A stretch of DNA of 64,000 nucleotides from Alloboseaceae bacterium BT-24-1 (lineage in GTDB: Bacteria; Pseudomonadota; Alphaproteobacteria; Rhizobiales; Beijerinckiaceae): the NCBI GenBank assembly GCA_025846845.1, contig JAOYTL010000016.1, forward strand, positions 62,001-126,000, in the 5' to 3' direction. The notes below the pieces were generated by a model. It saw only the letters and a program-made list of their open reading frames with translations, ran no database searches and was not told the origin of the DNA. A program made the position numbers and the translations under genes. How positions within the stretch are numbered: the first letter of the stretch is position 1; each line of letters opens with the position of its first letter. Below are positions 1-7,524 of this stretch, in pieces.

Positions 1-1
1 G

Positions 2-493
2 CATTTCCCCGGCGCCGACGCGGCCGAGCTCGACCGGCTCGCCGAGGAGAAGGAAGGGCTCTACCGCGAGACCTACGGCCCGCTGGTCACGCCGCTGGGC
101 GGCCTCGTCGACCTGCTCGACCGGGCCCGTAGCCATGCCGTGCCCATGGCTGTCGGCACCGCCGCGGCGCCCCCGAATATCGCGCTGATCCTCGACACGC
201 TCGACCTACGCGAACGCTTCGCCACCATCGTCTCGCCGAGCCAGGGTTTTCCCGGCAAGCCGCATCCCGACATGTTCCTGGCGGCGGCCGAGCGCATGGG
301 CGTTGCGCCTGCTGACTGCATCGTCTTCGAGGACGCGCCGAACGGCGTCGAGGCGGCCCGCCGCGCCGGCATGCGCGCCGTCGCGGTGCTGACCATGCTG
401 CCGGCCGAGGCTTTCGCAGCCTTCGACAACGTCATTGCCAGCGTGAGCGACTATGCCGCTCTGAACGGCAATCCGGCGCTCGCCTTCGCCTGA
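2..493 (+). CDS. HAD-superfamily hydrolase, C-terminal part (cut by window start)
   Basis: The reading frame is open from base 2 and ends at the TGA at 491-493, so about 163 C-terminal residues are visible. The sequence GKPHPDMFLAAAERMG followed by CIVFEDAPNGVEAA carries the HAD motif III lysine and the motif IV acidic residues typical of the beta-phosphoglucomutase/phosphoglycolate phosphatase group. The preceding segment looks like the helical cap domain. Members are cytosolic Mg-dependent phosphatases or phosphomutases. The nucleophile Asp of motif I lies outside the window, so the substrate cannot be guessed. A palindromic repeat and then trmD follow on the same strand. Confidence 0.85.
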   Translation, partial: HFPGADAAELDRLAEEKEGLYRETYGPLVTPLGGLVDLLDRARSHAVPMAVGTAAAPPNIALILDTLDLRERFATIVSPSQGFPGKPHPDMFLAAAERMGVAPADCIVFEDAPNGVEAARRAGMRAVAVLTMLPAEAFAAFDNVIASVSDYAALNGNPALAFA

Positions 494-515
494 TTTCGTG
501 TGCGCTTGCACCAGC

Positions 516-615
516 CGTCATTCCGGCCGTAGCGAAGCGGAGCGCCGGAATCCATCGTAGAGTTCGGTGTCCTTCGATGGATCCCGGGTCTGCGCTGCGC
601 TTGCCCGGGATGACG
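516..615. repeat. Dispersed palindromic repeat, copy A1
   Basis: The element begins CGTCATTCCGG and ends CCCGGGATGACG, with an internal CCATCGTAGAG / GATGGATCCC part, so outer and inner segments can pair. Related copies lie at 42001-42105 and 59739-59838, and shorter relatives at 8511-8552 and 25976-26060. It fills the space between the HAD gene and trmD. Confidence 0.8.
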
Positions 616-647
616 GTGGTGTTCTCAATACTGATCGGGGTCGAACA

Positions 648-1346
648 ATGCCGTTCCGCGCCAGCGTCCTGACCCTCTATCCCGAGATGTTCCCCGGCCC
701 GCTCGGCGCTTCGCTGGCGGGCGAGGGCTTGCGCACCGGGCTCTGGGCGCTGGAGGCGCACCAGATCCGCGATCACGGCATCGGCCGGCATCGCAATGTC
801 GACGACAATCCGGCCGGCGGCGGCGCCGGCATGGTACTTCGCTGCGACGTGCTGGCAGCAGCGATCGACGCCGCGGTTCCGGTTGATGATGCCCGGCCGC
901 GGCTGCTGATGTCGCCGCGCGGCCGGCCGCTCAGCCAGCGTATGGTTCGCGATTTCGTCGCCGGCGAGGGCGTCGTCATCGTCTGCGGCCGCTTCGAGGG
1001 TGTCGACGAGCGGGTGATCGAGGGGCGGGGGCTGATCGAAGTCTCGGTCGGCGACTACATCCTCTCTGGCGGCGAGATGGCCGCCATGGTGCTGCTCGAT
1101 GCCTGCGTCCGCCTGATCCCCGGCGTGATGGGCAAGCAAGCCTCCGGCACCGAGGAGAGCTTCGAAAACGGCCTGCTGGAATATCCGCACTACACCCGCC
1201 CGCGCGAATGGGAGGGCAGGGGCCTGCCCGAGGCGCTGCTCTCCGGCGACCATGCCCGCATCGCGAGATGGCGGCGCGAGCAGGCGGAGATGATTACGCG
1301 CGAGCGCCGGCCGGATCTGCTCGCTGGTCGCGACAGTCAGGGATAA
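648..1346 (+). CDS. trmD: tRNA (guanine-37-N1)-methyltransferase
   Basis: TrmD uses S-adenosylmethionine to methylate G37 next to the anticodon of tRNAs reading CNN codons, which prevents +1 frameshifting. The 232-residue protein has the family's usual length. Visible are GGGAGMV at residues 58-63, LLMSPRGRPLSQ near 86-97, CGRFEGVDERV at 113-123, the knot segment SVGDYILSGGE at 133-143, and YTRPREWEG at 182-190. An in-frame start lies upstream at 567 inside the palindromic repeat, but conservation begins at MPFRASVLTLYPEMF, so I chose 648. The gene is not followed by rplS; its last 10 bases overlap the convergent rhodanese gene. Confidence 0.97.
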   Translation: MPFRASVLTLYPEMFPGPLGASLAGEGLRTGLWALEAHQIRDHGIGRHRNVDDNPAGGGAGMVLRCDVLAAAIDAAVPVDDARPRLLMSPRGRPLSQRMVRDFVAGEGVVIVCGRFEGVDERVIEGRGLIEVSVGDYILSGGEMAAMVLLDACVRLIPGVMGKQASGTEESFENGLLEYPHYTRPREWEGRGLPEALLSGDHARIARWRREQAEMITRERRPDLLAGRDSQG

Positions 1347-1759
1347 GTCGTCACCGGTAGGCCTTCCGCCAGCCAGCCCTTGTCCTTGGGGTTGCCGAGC
1401 AGGCCGCCGCGGACGTCGACCAGATTCGTCCAGCCGCGCCCCGCGAGCTTCTTCTGCAAGGTCGAGGTTCGGTTGCCGGTCCGGCAGATCAGCGCGATCG
1501 GCTTGCCGGGATGGTCGAGCTTCAGCGCCGCGAGCCTGACCTCGAAGGCACTGCCGGTCATGTCGAGCTTGATCGCGCCTTGCGGCACGCCGGTATCGGT
1601 CCATTCCTCGGGCGTGCGGATATCGACGAGCACGAGCTTGCCTGCCTTGGTCGCGTCATGCGCCTCGCTGACTGAGAGCGAGGGCAAAGCCGCCTGAGCC
1701 TCGGCGCGCCCCGGCAGCGAGCAGAGTGCGGCGAGCAGCAGGAGCGCACGACGGTTCAT
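1337..1759 (-). CDS. Exported rhodanese-like domain protein
   Basis: The 140-residue protein starts with a cleavable signal peptide (hydrophobic core, AEA-type cleavage near residue 21), so it should act in the periplasm. A single rhodanese domain follows: LVLVDIRTPEEWTDTG near residues 43-58 and the active-site loop CRTGNRTS, whose Cys can carry a persulfide. Single-domain exported rhodaneses move sulfane sulfur or act in redox defence; the substrate cannot be told. Its 3' end overlaps the convergent trmD by 10 bases. Confidence 0.88.
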   Translation of the reverse strand: MNRRALLLLAALCSLPGRAEAQAALPSLSVSEAHDATKAGKLVLVDIRTPEEWTDTGVPQGAIKLDMTGSAFEVRLAALKLDHPGKPIALICRTGNRTSTLQKKLAGRGWTNLVDVRGGLLGNPKDKGWLAEGLPVTTYP

Positions 1760-1836
1760 GCCGGAGCGTTATCCAAAGGCGGGCATGCGCGCAATTCACG
1801 AAGCCCGGATGCGGCAGGTAGTAGCCACGATCATGC

Positions 1837-2436
1837 TCACGGGCGGGTCGAGCGAAAGCCGGTCCTGTCCGCCTCGGTGATCTCGCGCAGCACCTTGCAG
1901 GGCACACCAGCCGCGATCACGCCGGCCGGAATGTCGCGCGTCACGACGCTGCCGGCGCCGATGATCGCATCGTCGCCGATGCTGACGCCCTGCGTGATCT
2001 GGACGCCGCCGCCGATCCAGACCCGGTTGCCGATCGTCACGGGCCTGACATAGCAGCCGCCCGCCACCCGCTCGGCCGGGTCGAAGGCGTGGTTCGCCGT
2101 ATAGATGCCGACGCGCGGCCCGAGCAGGACGTGATCACCGATAATGATCTCGGCGCCATCCAGCATGACGCAGTCGAAATTGGCGTAGAAATTGCGGCCG
2201 ATGCTGATGTTGAAACCGAGCTCGCAGCGGAAATTCGGCTCGAAATAGGCGCCGGAACCGACAGCGTGCAGGAAGGCACGCAGCAGCGCCTCGCGCTCGG
2301 CCTGCGGCTGGCCGAAGCTGCGGTTGTAGGCGTCGGTCAGGCTGACCGCCCGCGCCCGGGCTGCGATCAGCTCGGGCGTGAGGTCGTCATACATCTGCCC
2401 CGACAGCATCAGGGCGCGCTGATCCTCGAGAGTCAT
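1837..2436 (-). CDS. Maltose/galactoside O-acetyltransferase family (left-handed beta-helix)
   Basis: The 199-residue protein has an N-terminal helical segment (LMLSGQMYDDLTPELIAARA) typical of the Maa/NodL/LacA group, then hexapeptide repeats (IIIGDHVLLGPRVGIYTANH, VTIGNRVWIGGGVQITQG, VSIGDDAIIGAGSVVTRDIP). The catalytic His is in TANHAFDP. Family members acetylate sugars or sugar-like molecules with acetyl-CoA as trimers. I start at 2436 because the upstream in-frame extension overlaps the aminotransferase gene and has no family similarity. It lies 19 bases downstream of the aminotransferase on the same strand. Confidence 0.92.
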   Translation of the reverse strand: MTLEDQRALMLSGQMYDDLTPELIAARARAVSLTDAYNRSFGQPQAEREALLRAFLHAVGSGAYFEPNFRCELGFNISIGRNFYANFDCVMLDGAEIIIGDHVLLGPRVGIYTANHAFDPAERVAGGCYVRPVTIGNRVWIGGGVQITQGVSIGDDAIIGAGSVVTRDIPAGVIAAGVPCKVLREITEADRTGFRSTRP

Positions 2437-2455
2437 CGCGCCCCGTGCTCTAGTC

Positions 2456-3658
2456 TCAGCGCAGCTCGGCGCAGAAGCGCTGGATGCGGCGGCAGGCCTC
2501 TTCCAGCTTCTCGTCCGAGGTGGCGTAGGAGATGCGGAAATTAGGGCCGAGGCCGAAGGCAGAGCCGTGCACGGCGGCAACCGCCTCGTTCTCCAGCAGG
2601 CCCATGACCAGATCCTCGTCGGTCTCGATCTTTTTGCCGTTCGGCAGCGTCTTGCCGATCAGCCCCGAGCAGTCCGGATAGACATAGAAGGCGCCTTCCG
2701 GCGTCGGGCACTTCAGGCCACGGGTCTGGTTCAGCATCGAGACGACGAGGTCGCGCCGGCGCTCGAACGCCTTCCGAAACACCGGGATGTGTTCTTGCGT
2801 GCCGTCGAGCGCCTCGACCGCGGCCCATTGCGAGATCGCCGAGGTGCCCGAGGTCTGCTGGCCCTGGACCAGGTCCATGGCGTTGATCAGGTGCTGCGGG
2901 CCGGCTGCGTAGCCAATGCGCCAGCCGGTCATGGCGTAGGACTTCGAGACGCCGTTCATGGTCAGCGTGCGCTCATAGAGGCCGGGCTCGACCTGCGCCG
3001 GGGTGACGAACTTGAAGTCGCCATAGACCAGGTGCTCGTACATGTCGTCGGTCAGGATCCAGACATGCGGATGGCGCATCAGCACGTCGGTCAGCGCCTT
3101 CATCTCGGCATGGGTGTAGGCGGCGCCCGACGGGTTCGAGGGCGAGTTCAGGATCAGCCACTTGGTCTTCGGCGTGATCGCAGCCTCCAGATCGGCCGGC
3201 TGCAGCTTGAAGTTGTTCTGGATGGTGGCTTCGCAGAAGGTCGGGGTGCCCCCGCAGAGCGCGACCATCTCGGGATAGCTGACCCAGTACGGAGCGACAC
3301 AGATCACCTCGTCGCCCGGGTTCAGGGTGGCGAGCAGCGCGTTGTAGATGACGTGCTTGCCGCCGGTGCCGACGATGGTCTGGCTCGCCTTGTAGTCGAG
3401 CCCGTTCTCGCGCTTCAGCTTGCGGGTGATCGCCTCGCGCAGCTGCGGGATGCCGGGGACCGGCGTGTACTTCGTCTCGCCGCGGCGGATGGCGGCGATC
3501 GCCGCTTCCTTGATATTATCCGGCGTATCGAAATCGGGCTCGCCGACCGAGAGCGAGATCACGTCCTTGCCCTGCGCTTTCAGATCGCGCGCCTTCTGCG
3601 TGATGGTGATGGTCGCAGACGGCTTCACGCGCTTCAGGGCGTCGGCAAGGAAAGCCAT
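2456..3658 (-). CDS. aatA: Aspartate aminotransferase, class I (PLP-dependent)
   Basis: The 400-residue enzyme interconverts aspartate and 2-oxoglutarate with oxaloacetate and glutamate. Visible class-I signatures are SVGEPDFDTPDNI near the N terminus, NSPSNPSGA, and the PLP-lysine region SKSYAMTGWRIGYAAG. The sequence resembles the alphaproteobacterial type (N terminus FLADALKRVKPSATI), some members of which also transaminate prephenate. The start at 3658 follows GGAG about 9 bases upstream; the 12-residue longer form has no support. The 266-base gap on its 5' side shows no convincing gene. Confidence 0.94.
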   Translation of the reverse strand: MAFLADALKRVKPSATITITQKARDLKAQGKDVISLSVGEPDFDTPDNIKEAAIAAIRRGETKYTPVPGIPQLREAITRKLKRENGLDYKASQTIVGTGGKHVIYNALLATLNPGDEVICVAPYWVSYPEMVALCGGTPTFCEATIQNNFKLQPADLEAAITPKTKWLILNSPSNPSGAAYTHAEMKALTDVLMRHPHVWILTDDMYEHLVYGDFKFVTPAQVEPGLYERTLTMNGVSKSYAMTGWRIGYAAGPQHLINAMDLVQGQQTSGTSAISQWAAVEALDGTQEHIPVFRKAFERRRDLVVSMLNQTRGLKCPTPEGAFYVYPDCSGLIGKTLPNGKKIETDEDLVMGLLENEAVAAVHGSAFGLGPNFRISYATSDEKLEEACRRIQRFCAELR

Positions 3659-3924
3659 GATCCAGATCTCCGGGAGGGCAACGGCGCCCGTCACGGGCGC
3701 GGGCGTGGTTTAGGACCCTCGCGCGGGCACTGCAAGCGACAGTGCTTGATATCGGCCAGAAACGACAGGAATGGCAGCTGGGCGTGCCGGCGGCTTTGCG
3801 GAGAGAACGGCATATCCCCCGCTGACGCCCGGAGCCATATCGCCTTGGCCGGAAACGTGCATGGTGGACAATGGGCTGGGGAGCCAAGAAGGCAACAGCG
3901 CGCTGACGCGCAGAAGGCTCATGC

Positions 3925-4740
3925 ATGAAACTCCGGATCGGCTACGAGCTCGACTACGTCTTTCCGCAGCCGACCCCGATGATCCTGATGCTGCATGTGC
4001 ATTTCAGCCGGGTCTCCGACCTCGCGGCGCCGGACCATATGCGCATCCAGCCGCCGGTCCCGGTCAGCGCCTATCGCGACGGCTTCGGCAACTGGTGCAG
4101 CCGCCTCGTGGCGCCGCAGGGCAGGGTGCGCATCTCCGCCGATGCGGTGATCAGCGATAGCGGCCTGCCCGAGGCGTTCGACCGCTCGGCCGGACAGGTT
4201 CCGGTCGAGCGCCTGCCGGAGGAGTGCCTGGTCTTCCTGCTCGCCAGCCGGTTCTGTGACAGCGATCGCCTGCTCGACCTCGCCTGGCAGCTCTTCGGCC
4301 ATACCCAGCCGGGTGCGCCGCGGGTTCAGGCGATCTGCGATTTCGTCAACCAGCGCATCGCCTTCGACTACATGGACGCCAGCGTGACCCGCAGCGCTTC
4401 CGAGGCCTACCGCGAAGGGCGCGGCGTCTGCCGTGACTATGCCCACCTCGCCATCGCCTTCTGCCGGGCGATGAACATCCCGGCGCGTTATTGCACCTGC
4501 TATCTCGGCGATGTCGGCACGCCGCCGCCCTGGCCGCCGGGCGATTTCGCCGCTTCCTTCGAGGTTTTCCTGGATGGTGGCTGGCAGATGTTCGATCCGC
4601 GCAACAATGTGCCGCGCATCGGCCGGGTGCTGATCGCACGCGGGCGAGATGCCGCCGATGTCGCGATCGCGACGACCTTCGGGCCGAACACGCTGACCGG
4701 CTTCAGGGTCTGGACAGACGAGGTCGGCGAGGCGGCCTGA
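3925..4740 (+). CDS. Transglutaminase-like (cysteine protease fold) protein with altered catalytic triad
   Basis: The 271-residue protein has an N-terminal beta domain (residues 1-130) and a transglutaminase-like core. The nucleophile region GRGVCRDYAHLAIAFCR has Cys169, and the Asp region FDPRNN has Asp224. The segment between reads GDFAASFEVFLDGGW, whereas the usual core reads DFHAWFEAYL, so the catalytic His is replaced by Ala209. The DNA at 4540-4560 gives this reading unambiguously. Related proteins often sit near circularly permuted ATP-grasp and alpha-E genes, none of which is here. It may be a non-catalytic fold or use a different base. A 7-bp inverted repeat surrounds the stop codon. 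Confidence 0.85.
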   Translation: MKLRIGYELDYVFPQPTPMILMLHVHFSRVSDLAAPDHMRIQPPVPVSAYRDGFGNWCSRLVAPQGRVRISADAVISDSGLPEAFDRSAGQVPVERLPEECLVFLLASRFCDSDRLLDLAWQLFGHTQPGAPRVQAICDFVNQRIAFDYMDASVTRSASEAYREGRGVCRDYAHLAIAFCRAMNIPARYCTCYLGDVGTPPPWPPGDFAASFEVFLDGGWQMFDPRNNVPRIGRVLIARGRDAADVAIATTFGPNTLTGFRVWTDEVGEAA

Positions 4741-4757
4741 GGCCGCCCGGCCAGGCG

Positions 4758-4958
4758 TTACTTGTCGAAAAGTGGGGCCGCTTCGGCTTTCTTCGCTCGC
4801 AGCGGCGTCTTGCGGACCAGGCCCTTTCGGCTTGCCGGAGCGCCGCTCTCGGCCTCCGGCTCCGGTTCTGCCAGTGCGATGGCGACAGCTGGCACAAAGG
4901 CCGGCTGCGGCGCCGGCTTCTCGGGCTGGGCCGGGTCGATCGTGCGGAAGCGGATCAT
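4758..4958 (-). CDS. Small hypothetical protein, 66 aa
   Basis: The protein begins MIRFRTIDPAQPEKPAPQ and ends with a basic, alanine-rich tail (SRKGLVRKTPLRAKKAEAAP). Its ATG overlaps the TGA of the 44-residue gene upstream in an ATGA arrangement, which points to translational coupling of a two-gene unit. No signal peptide, membrane segment or known domain is seen. Low complexity (Pro, Ala, Lys) suggests a disordered, perhaps nucleic-acid-binding peptide; this is inference only. Confidence 0.6.
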   Translation of the reverse strand: MIRFRTIDPAQPEKPAPQPAFVPAVAIALAEPEPEAESGAPASRKGLVRKTPLRAKKAEAAPLFDK

Positions 4959-5089
4959 TTCTTCTTCGGTCCCGCCGCTGCCTTGGCGACGGCCGCGGCG
5001 AAACCTGCCGGAGGGGTCGCGCTCGCCTTCGGCTTGTCCTTCTTGGGCTTCTTGGCCTCGCGATTGCCGCGCTGCTCGCCTTTTGCCAT
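4955..5089 (-). CDS. Small basic conserved-type protein, 44 aa
   Basis: This short frame encodes MAKGEQRGNREAKKPKKD, an Ala-rich middle (PPAGFAAAVAKAAAG) and a PKKK end. About a quarter of residues are Lys or Arg. Similar MAKGQxRxNxExKKPK peptides occur widely in Hyphomicrobiales as uncharacterised proteins (recollection, not searched). A purine-rich GGAGACG precedes the ATG. Its stop overlaps the start of the 66-residue gene by ATGA, so the two are probably co-translated. Confidence 0.65.
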   Translation of the reverse strand: MAKGEQRGNREAKKPKKDKPKASATPPAGFAAAVAKAAAGPKKK

Positions 5090-5231
5090 GGCTCGTCTCC
5101 TTCAGTGGGATTAACAGACGGCGCTGCTTCGCATCGAAGCGGCTTGAACCTGTGCTGGTCGGGACGGCTGCGAACTCAGGTCATGGTGGCCGGCTTCCGG
5201 CTGCCACGGCCGGCCCGCGGAAACCGGACCG

Positions 5232-5561
5232 TCAAGTCGAAGCAGAGACCGAGTCTAGGGCAGAGTCGCGGGGAGAGCACGTGCTTTCTTCGCGAGAAAG
5301 CGCTTCATCCACGCCGCGCTGGAGCGCCCGCCGGCGCCTGACCATGCTGACCGTGCCGGCGCCCCAGCGCGGCCGGCCGAAGCAGGGAAAGCCGCGCCGG
5401 TTGAGGCGGCGGGCGATGTCGGCGGGATCGCTGATGCCGGCGTCGACGAGTTGATCGATCAGCGCGCCGGCGGCTTCGAGGAAGATGACGAGCAGCGCCC
5501 TGTCGAGAGCGCGGCTCGCCTTGTCGGCTGCTTGCATCCCGTCAATGGATGCCCAGGCCAT
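5232..5561 (-). CDS. Small hypothetical protein with recombinase-like helix
   Basis: Up to 109 residues; an alternative start at 5537 gives MQAADKASRALDRALL. The middle segment DIARRLNRRGFPCFGRPRWGAGTVSMVRRR resembles the DNA-binding part of large serine recombinases (pattern ArrLNxrGxxxxxGxxWxxxtVxxxlrr), but there is no catalytic resolvase domain. It may be a remnant or a free-standing DNA-binding peptide. The 5' end overlaps the upstream 76-residue gene by 20 bases if 5561 is the start. Confidence 0.5.
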   Translation of the reverse strand: MAWASIDGMQAADKASRALDRALLVIFLEAAGALIDQLVDAGISDPADIARRLNRRGFPCFGRPRWGAGTVSMVRRRRALQRGVDEALSREESTCSPRDSALDSVSAST

Positions 5562-5772
5562 AGCTCGGCTCGACCTCGTTCGGCGAGATCAGCACGGCAT
5601 TGGGGTGGCCGCCCTCGGAAAGAGCGAAACGAACGGCCTCCTTCTGGTTGCGGAAGATGCCTTCGCTGCGGCCTTCGAGGTCGCGCGCGACCCAGAAGCC
5701 GTGGCTCGACTGACCGACCAGGAAAAGATGGCTCTCGCCGGTGAGCGGCTGTAGCGGCTTGAATTGTCCCAC
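5542..5772 (-). CDS. Small conserved-type hypothetical protein, 76 aa
   Basis: I start at the GTG at 5772, giving MGQFKPLQPLTGESHLFLVG; the much longer upstream frame is unlike a protein. The body HGFWVARDLEGRSEGIFRNQKEAVRFALSEGG resembles small DUF2188-like proteins in which an aromatic strand is followed by an 'xxKxxAvxxA' helix. It is followed closely by the 109-residue frame and preceded by a small membrane protein on the same strand. Function unknown. Confidence 0.65.
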   Translation of the reverse strand: MGQFKPLQPLTGESHLFLVGQSSHGFWVARDLEGRSEGIFRNQKEAVRFALSEGGHPNAVLISPNEVEPSYGLGIH

Positions 5773-5782
5773 GTTCGCGCTC

Positions 5783-5968
5783 TCAGTTCGGCAAGGCGAA
5801 CCAGGTGCGCAGGCCGATGAAGGCTGCGGCTGCCAATGCGAACACGGCGAGCGCGACCATTTCGGCACAGAGGATTCCGACGACGGGACGGCGGCTGGCG
5901 ACGCTGTCATAGACGGCGCGGGCGCGGCGCTGCTGGCTGGTGCGAAACAAGGCGTTGTTCATCGACAT
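5783..5968 (-). CDS. Small single-pass membrane protein, 61 aa
   Basis: The start at 5968 follows GGAGGTCGAT, a strong ribosome-binding site; an in-frame ATG at 5980 precedes that site and is unlikely. A basic N terminus (SQQRRARAVYDSVASRRP) precedes one hydrophobic helix (VVGILCAEMVALAVFALAAAAFIGL), which predicts a cytoplasmic N terminus. No known family is recognised. It sits 10 bases upstream of the 76-residue gene on the same strand. Confidence 0.65.
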   Translation of the reverse strand: MSMNNALFRTSQQRRARAVYDSVASRRPVVGILCAEMVALAVFALAAAAFIGLRTWFALPN

Positions 5969-6094
5969 ATCGACCTCCATCGATGCCGATGATGTAGGTC
6001 CGGCCCCGATAAGGCTGCCATGCGGAAGGTGTTCTGGCGCATAAGGCCGGCATAAAGGCTTGCGTAGCGCCCTTCCGGCTGCGATGCCGGCGCC

Positions 6095-6571
6095 ATGGAT
6101 GCTGCCGGAACGATCGCGATCTATATCGACGCCGACGCCTGCCCGGTGAAGCCGGAGATCTACCGCGTCGCCGAGCGGCACAGGCTCAGGGTCTTCGTCG
6201 TCGCCAACAGCTTCATGCAGGTGCCGCGCGAGCCCTGGATCGAGCGCGTCGTCGTGCCCGGCAATTTCGATGCCGCCGATGACTGGATCGCCGAACGTGC
6301 CGGCCGGGGCGCGATCGTCATCACCGCCGACATCCCGCTGGCCGATCGCTGTATCAAGGCCGGGGCCGACGTGATCGGGCCGACCGGAAAGCCGTTTACC
6401 GAGGCCTCGATCGGCATGGCGCTCGCGACGCGCGACATGATGGAAGACCTGCGCGCCATGGGCAGCGTCAGCGGCGGGCCGAAGCCGTTCTCACCTAAGG
6501 ACCGCTCGGCCTTCCTGCAGGCGCTCGACGTCGCGGTGCAGCGCCTGAAGCGGGCGGGTTTCTCGGCCTAG
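6095..6571 (+). CDS. YaiI/YqxD family protein (UPF0178, DUF188)
   Basis: The 158-residue protein shows the family hallmarks: YIDADACPVKPEIYRVAERH at the N terminus, VVANSFMQVP, and VITADIPLADRCIKAGADVIGPTGKPF in the middle. The fold is PIN-like with conserved acidic residues (Asp13, Asp15), which suggests a nuclease-like site, but no member has a settled function. Length is normal. Its stop overlaps the convergent enoyl-CoA hydratase gene by 4 bases. Confidence 0.95.
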   Translation: MDAAGTIAIYIDADACPVKPEIYRVAERHRLRVFVVANSFMQVPREPWIERVVVPGNFDAADDWIAERAGRGAIVITADIPLADRCIKAGADVIGPTGKPFTEASIGMALATRDMMEDLRAMGSVSGGPKPFSPKDRSAFLQALDVAVQRLKRAGFSA

Positions 6572-7380
6572 ATATCGCCGAAGTCGCCACCACGGCCCTT
6601 GCCGGCAGCGAAGCGACCAGCTCCAGCCGCCCCTTCCGTTGCAATGGTGTCGACGCCGCCGGCCCATTCGCGCGCCAGCGCTTCGCGGACGGCAAGGCCG
6701 TGGCCGGCGATGACGCTCCGGCGATCGGCCAGCATGGCACCGCTCGGGAAGCGTGCGATCTCCTGCGCCATCGCCTCGGCGGCGGCGCGCGCGCCACCCT
6801 TGGCGACGACCTTCTCGCAAAGACCGATGCGCAGCGCTTCCTCCGCCTCGACCTTGCGGCCGGTCATGACGATCTCGAGCGCGCGTCCCTGGCCGACGAG
6901 GCGCGGAAGGCGGACCGTGCCGCCATCGATCAGTGGGATGCCCCAGCGCCGGCAGTAGACGCCGAAATAGGCGTCCTCAGCCATCACCCGGACATCGCAC
7001 CAGAGCGCGAGCTCCATGCCGCCGGCGACCGCCGGCCCCTCGACCGCCGCGATCACCGGCTTGCTCATTTCGAGGCGCGACGGCCCCATCGGCCCGCGCG
7101 GCGCAGGCGCATCGCCGGGCGGGAAGGCGAGGCCCTCGACGATCTCGCGCTGGAAGCGCTCGGCCTCGGTGAATGCCTGCGCATATTTCAGGTCCCAGCC
7201 GGCGCAGAAGGCGCCGCCTTCGCCCCAGAACACGATCGCCGCGGTTTCGGGATCGGCGTCGAGCGCGAGGAAGGCCTCGGTCAGGGCGATCGCACTGTCC
7301 GGGTCCATCGCATTGCGCGCTTCGGGCCGCGCATGGATCACGGTTGCGACCTTGCCATCGCGTTCGATCCGGACAGCCAT
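6568..7380 (-). CDS. Enoyl-CoA hydratase/isomerase (crotonase) family
   Basis: The 270-residue protein has the crotonase pattern: HARPEARNAMD near residue 16, the oxyanion-hole loop GGAFCAGWDLKY near 55-66, and VAGGMELALWCDVRVMAED with the second backbone oxyanion position near 119-121. Crotonases hydrate or isomerise enoyl-CoA thioesters. Near residues 135-145 (FGVYCRRWGIPLIDGGT) it resembles uncharacterised paralogues with a shifted catalytic acid pattern, so the exact reaction is open. No beta-oxidation genes are adjacent. Confidence 0.9.
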   Translation of the reverse strand: MAVRIERDGKVATVIHARPEARNAMDPDSAIALTEAFLALDADPETAAIVFWGEGGAFCAGWDLKYAQAFTEAERFQREIVEGLAFPPGDAPAPRGPMGPSRLEMSKPVIAAVEGPAVAGGMELALWCDVRVMAEDAYFGVYCRRWGIPLIDGGTVRLPRLVGQGRALEIVMTGRKVEAEEALRIGLCEKVVAKGGARAAAEAMAQEIARFPSGAMLADRRSVIAGHGLAVREALAREWAGGVDTIATEGAAGAGRFAAGKGRGGDFGDI

Positions 7381-7524
7381 GGCTACCTTCCTCCGTCATC
7401 GCCTCATTGCCAAAAAGGCTAAGACAGGAGGGGCCTTGCGCACCAGTCGCTGGACGTAAATTTGCTTTGCCCCTAATCCTGCCGCGAAAGCCCGTCTCTC
7501 AATCGGGCTCCCGGGAGGAAATTC

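Noticed and set aside
3659..3924. Small gene in the 266-base gap before the transglutaminase-like gene
   Set aside because: The frames (for example minus 3710-3922) lack a ribosome-binding site and protein-like composition.
2567..3928. Open frame of 453 codons on the plus strand opposite the aminotransferase gene
   Set aside because: It is a GC-rich antisense shadow with low-complexity Arg/Asp/Gly content and no similarity; the minus-strand frame has full aminotransferase motifs.
5232..5561. Serine recombinase or prophage integrase
   Set aside because: Only a short helix pattern is present; there is no catalytic domain, no att-like repeat and no phage gene nearby.
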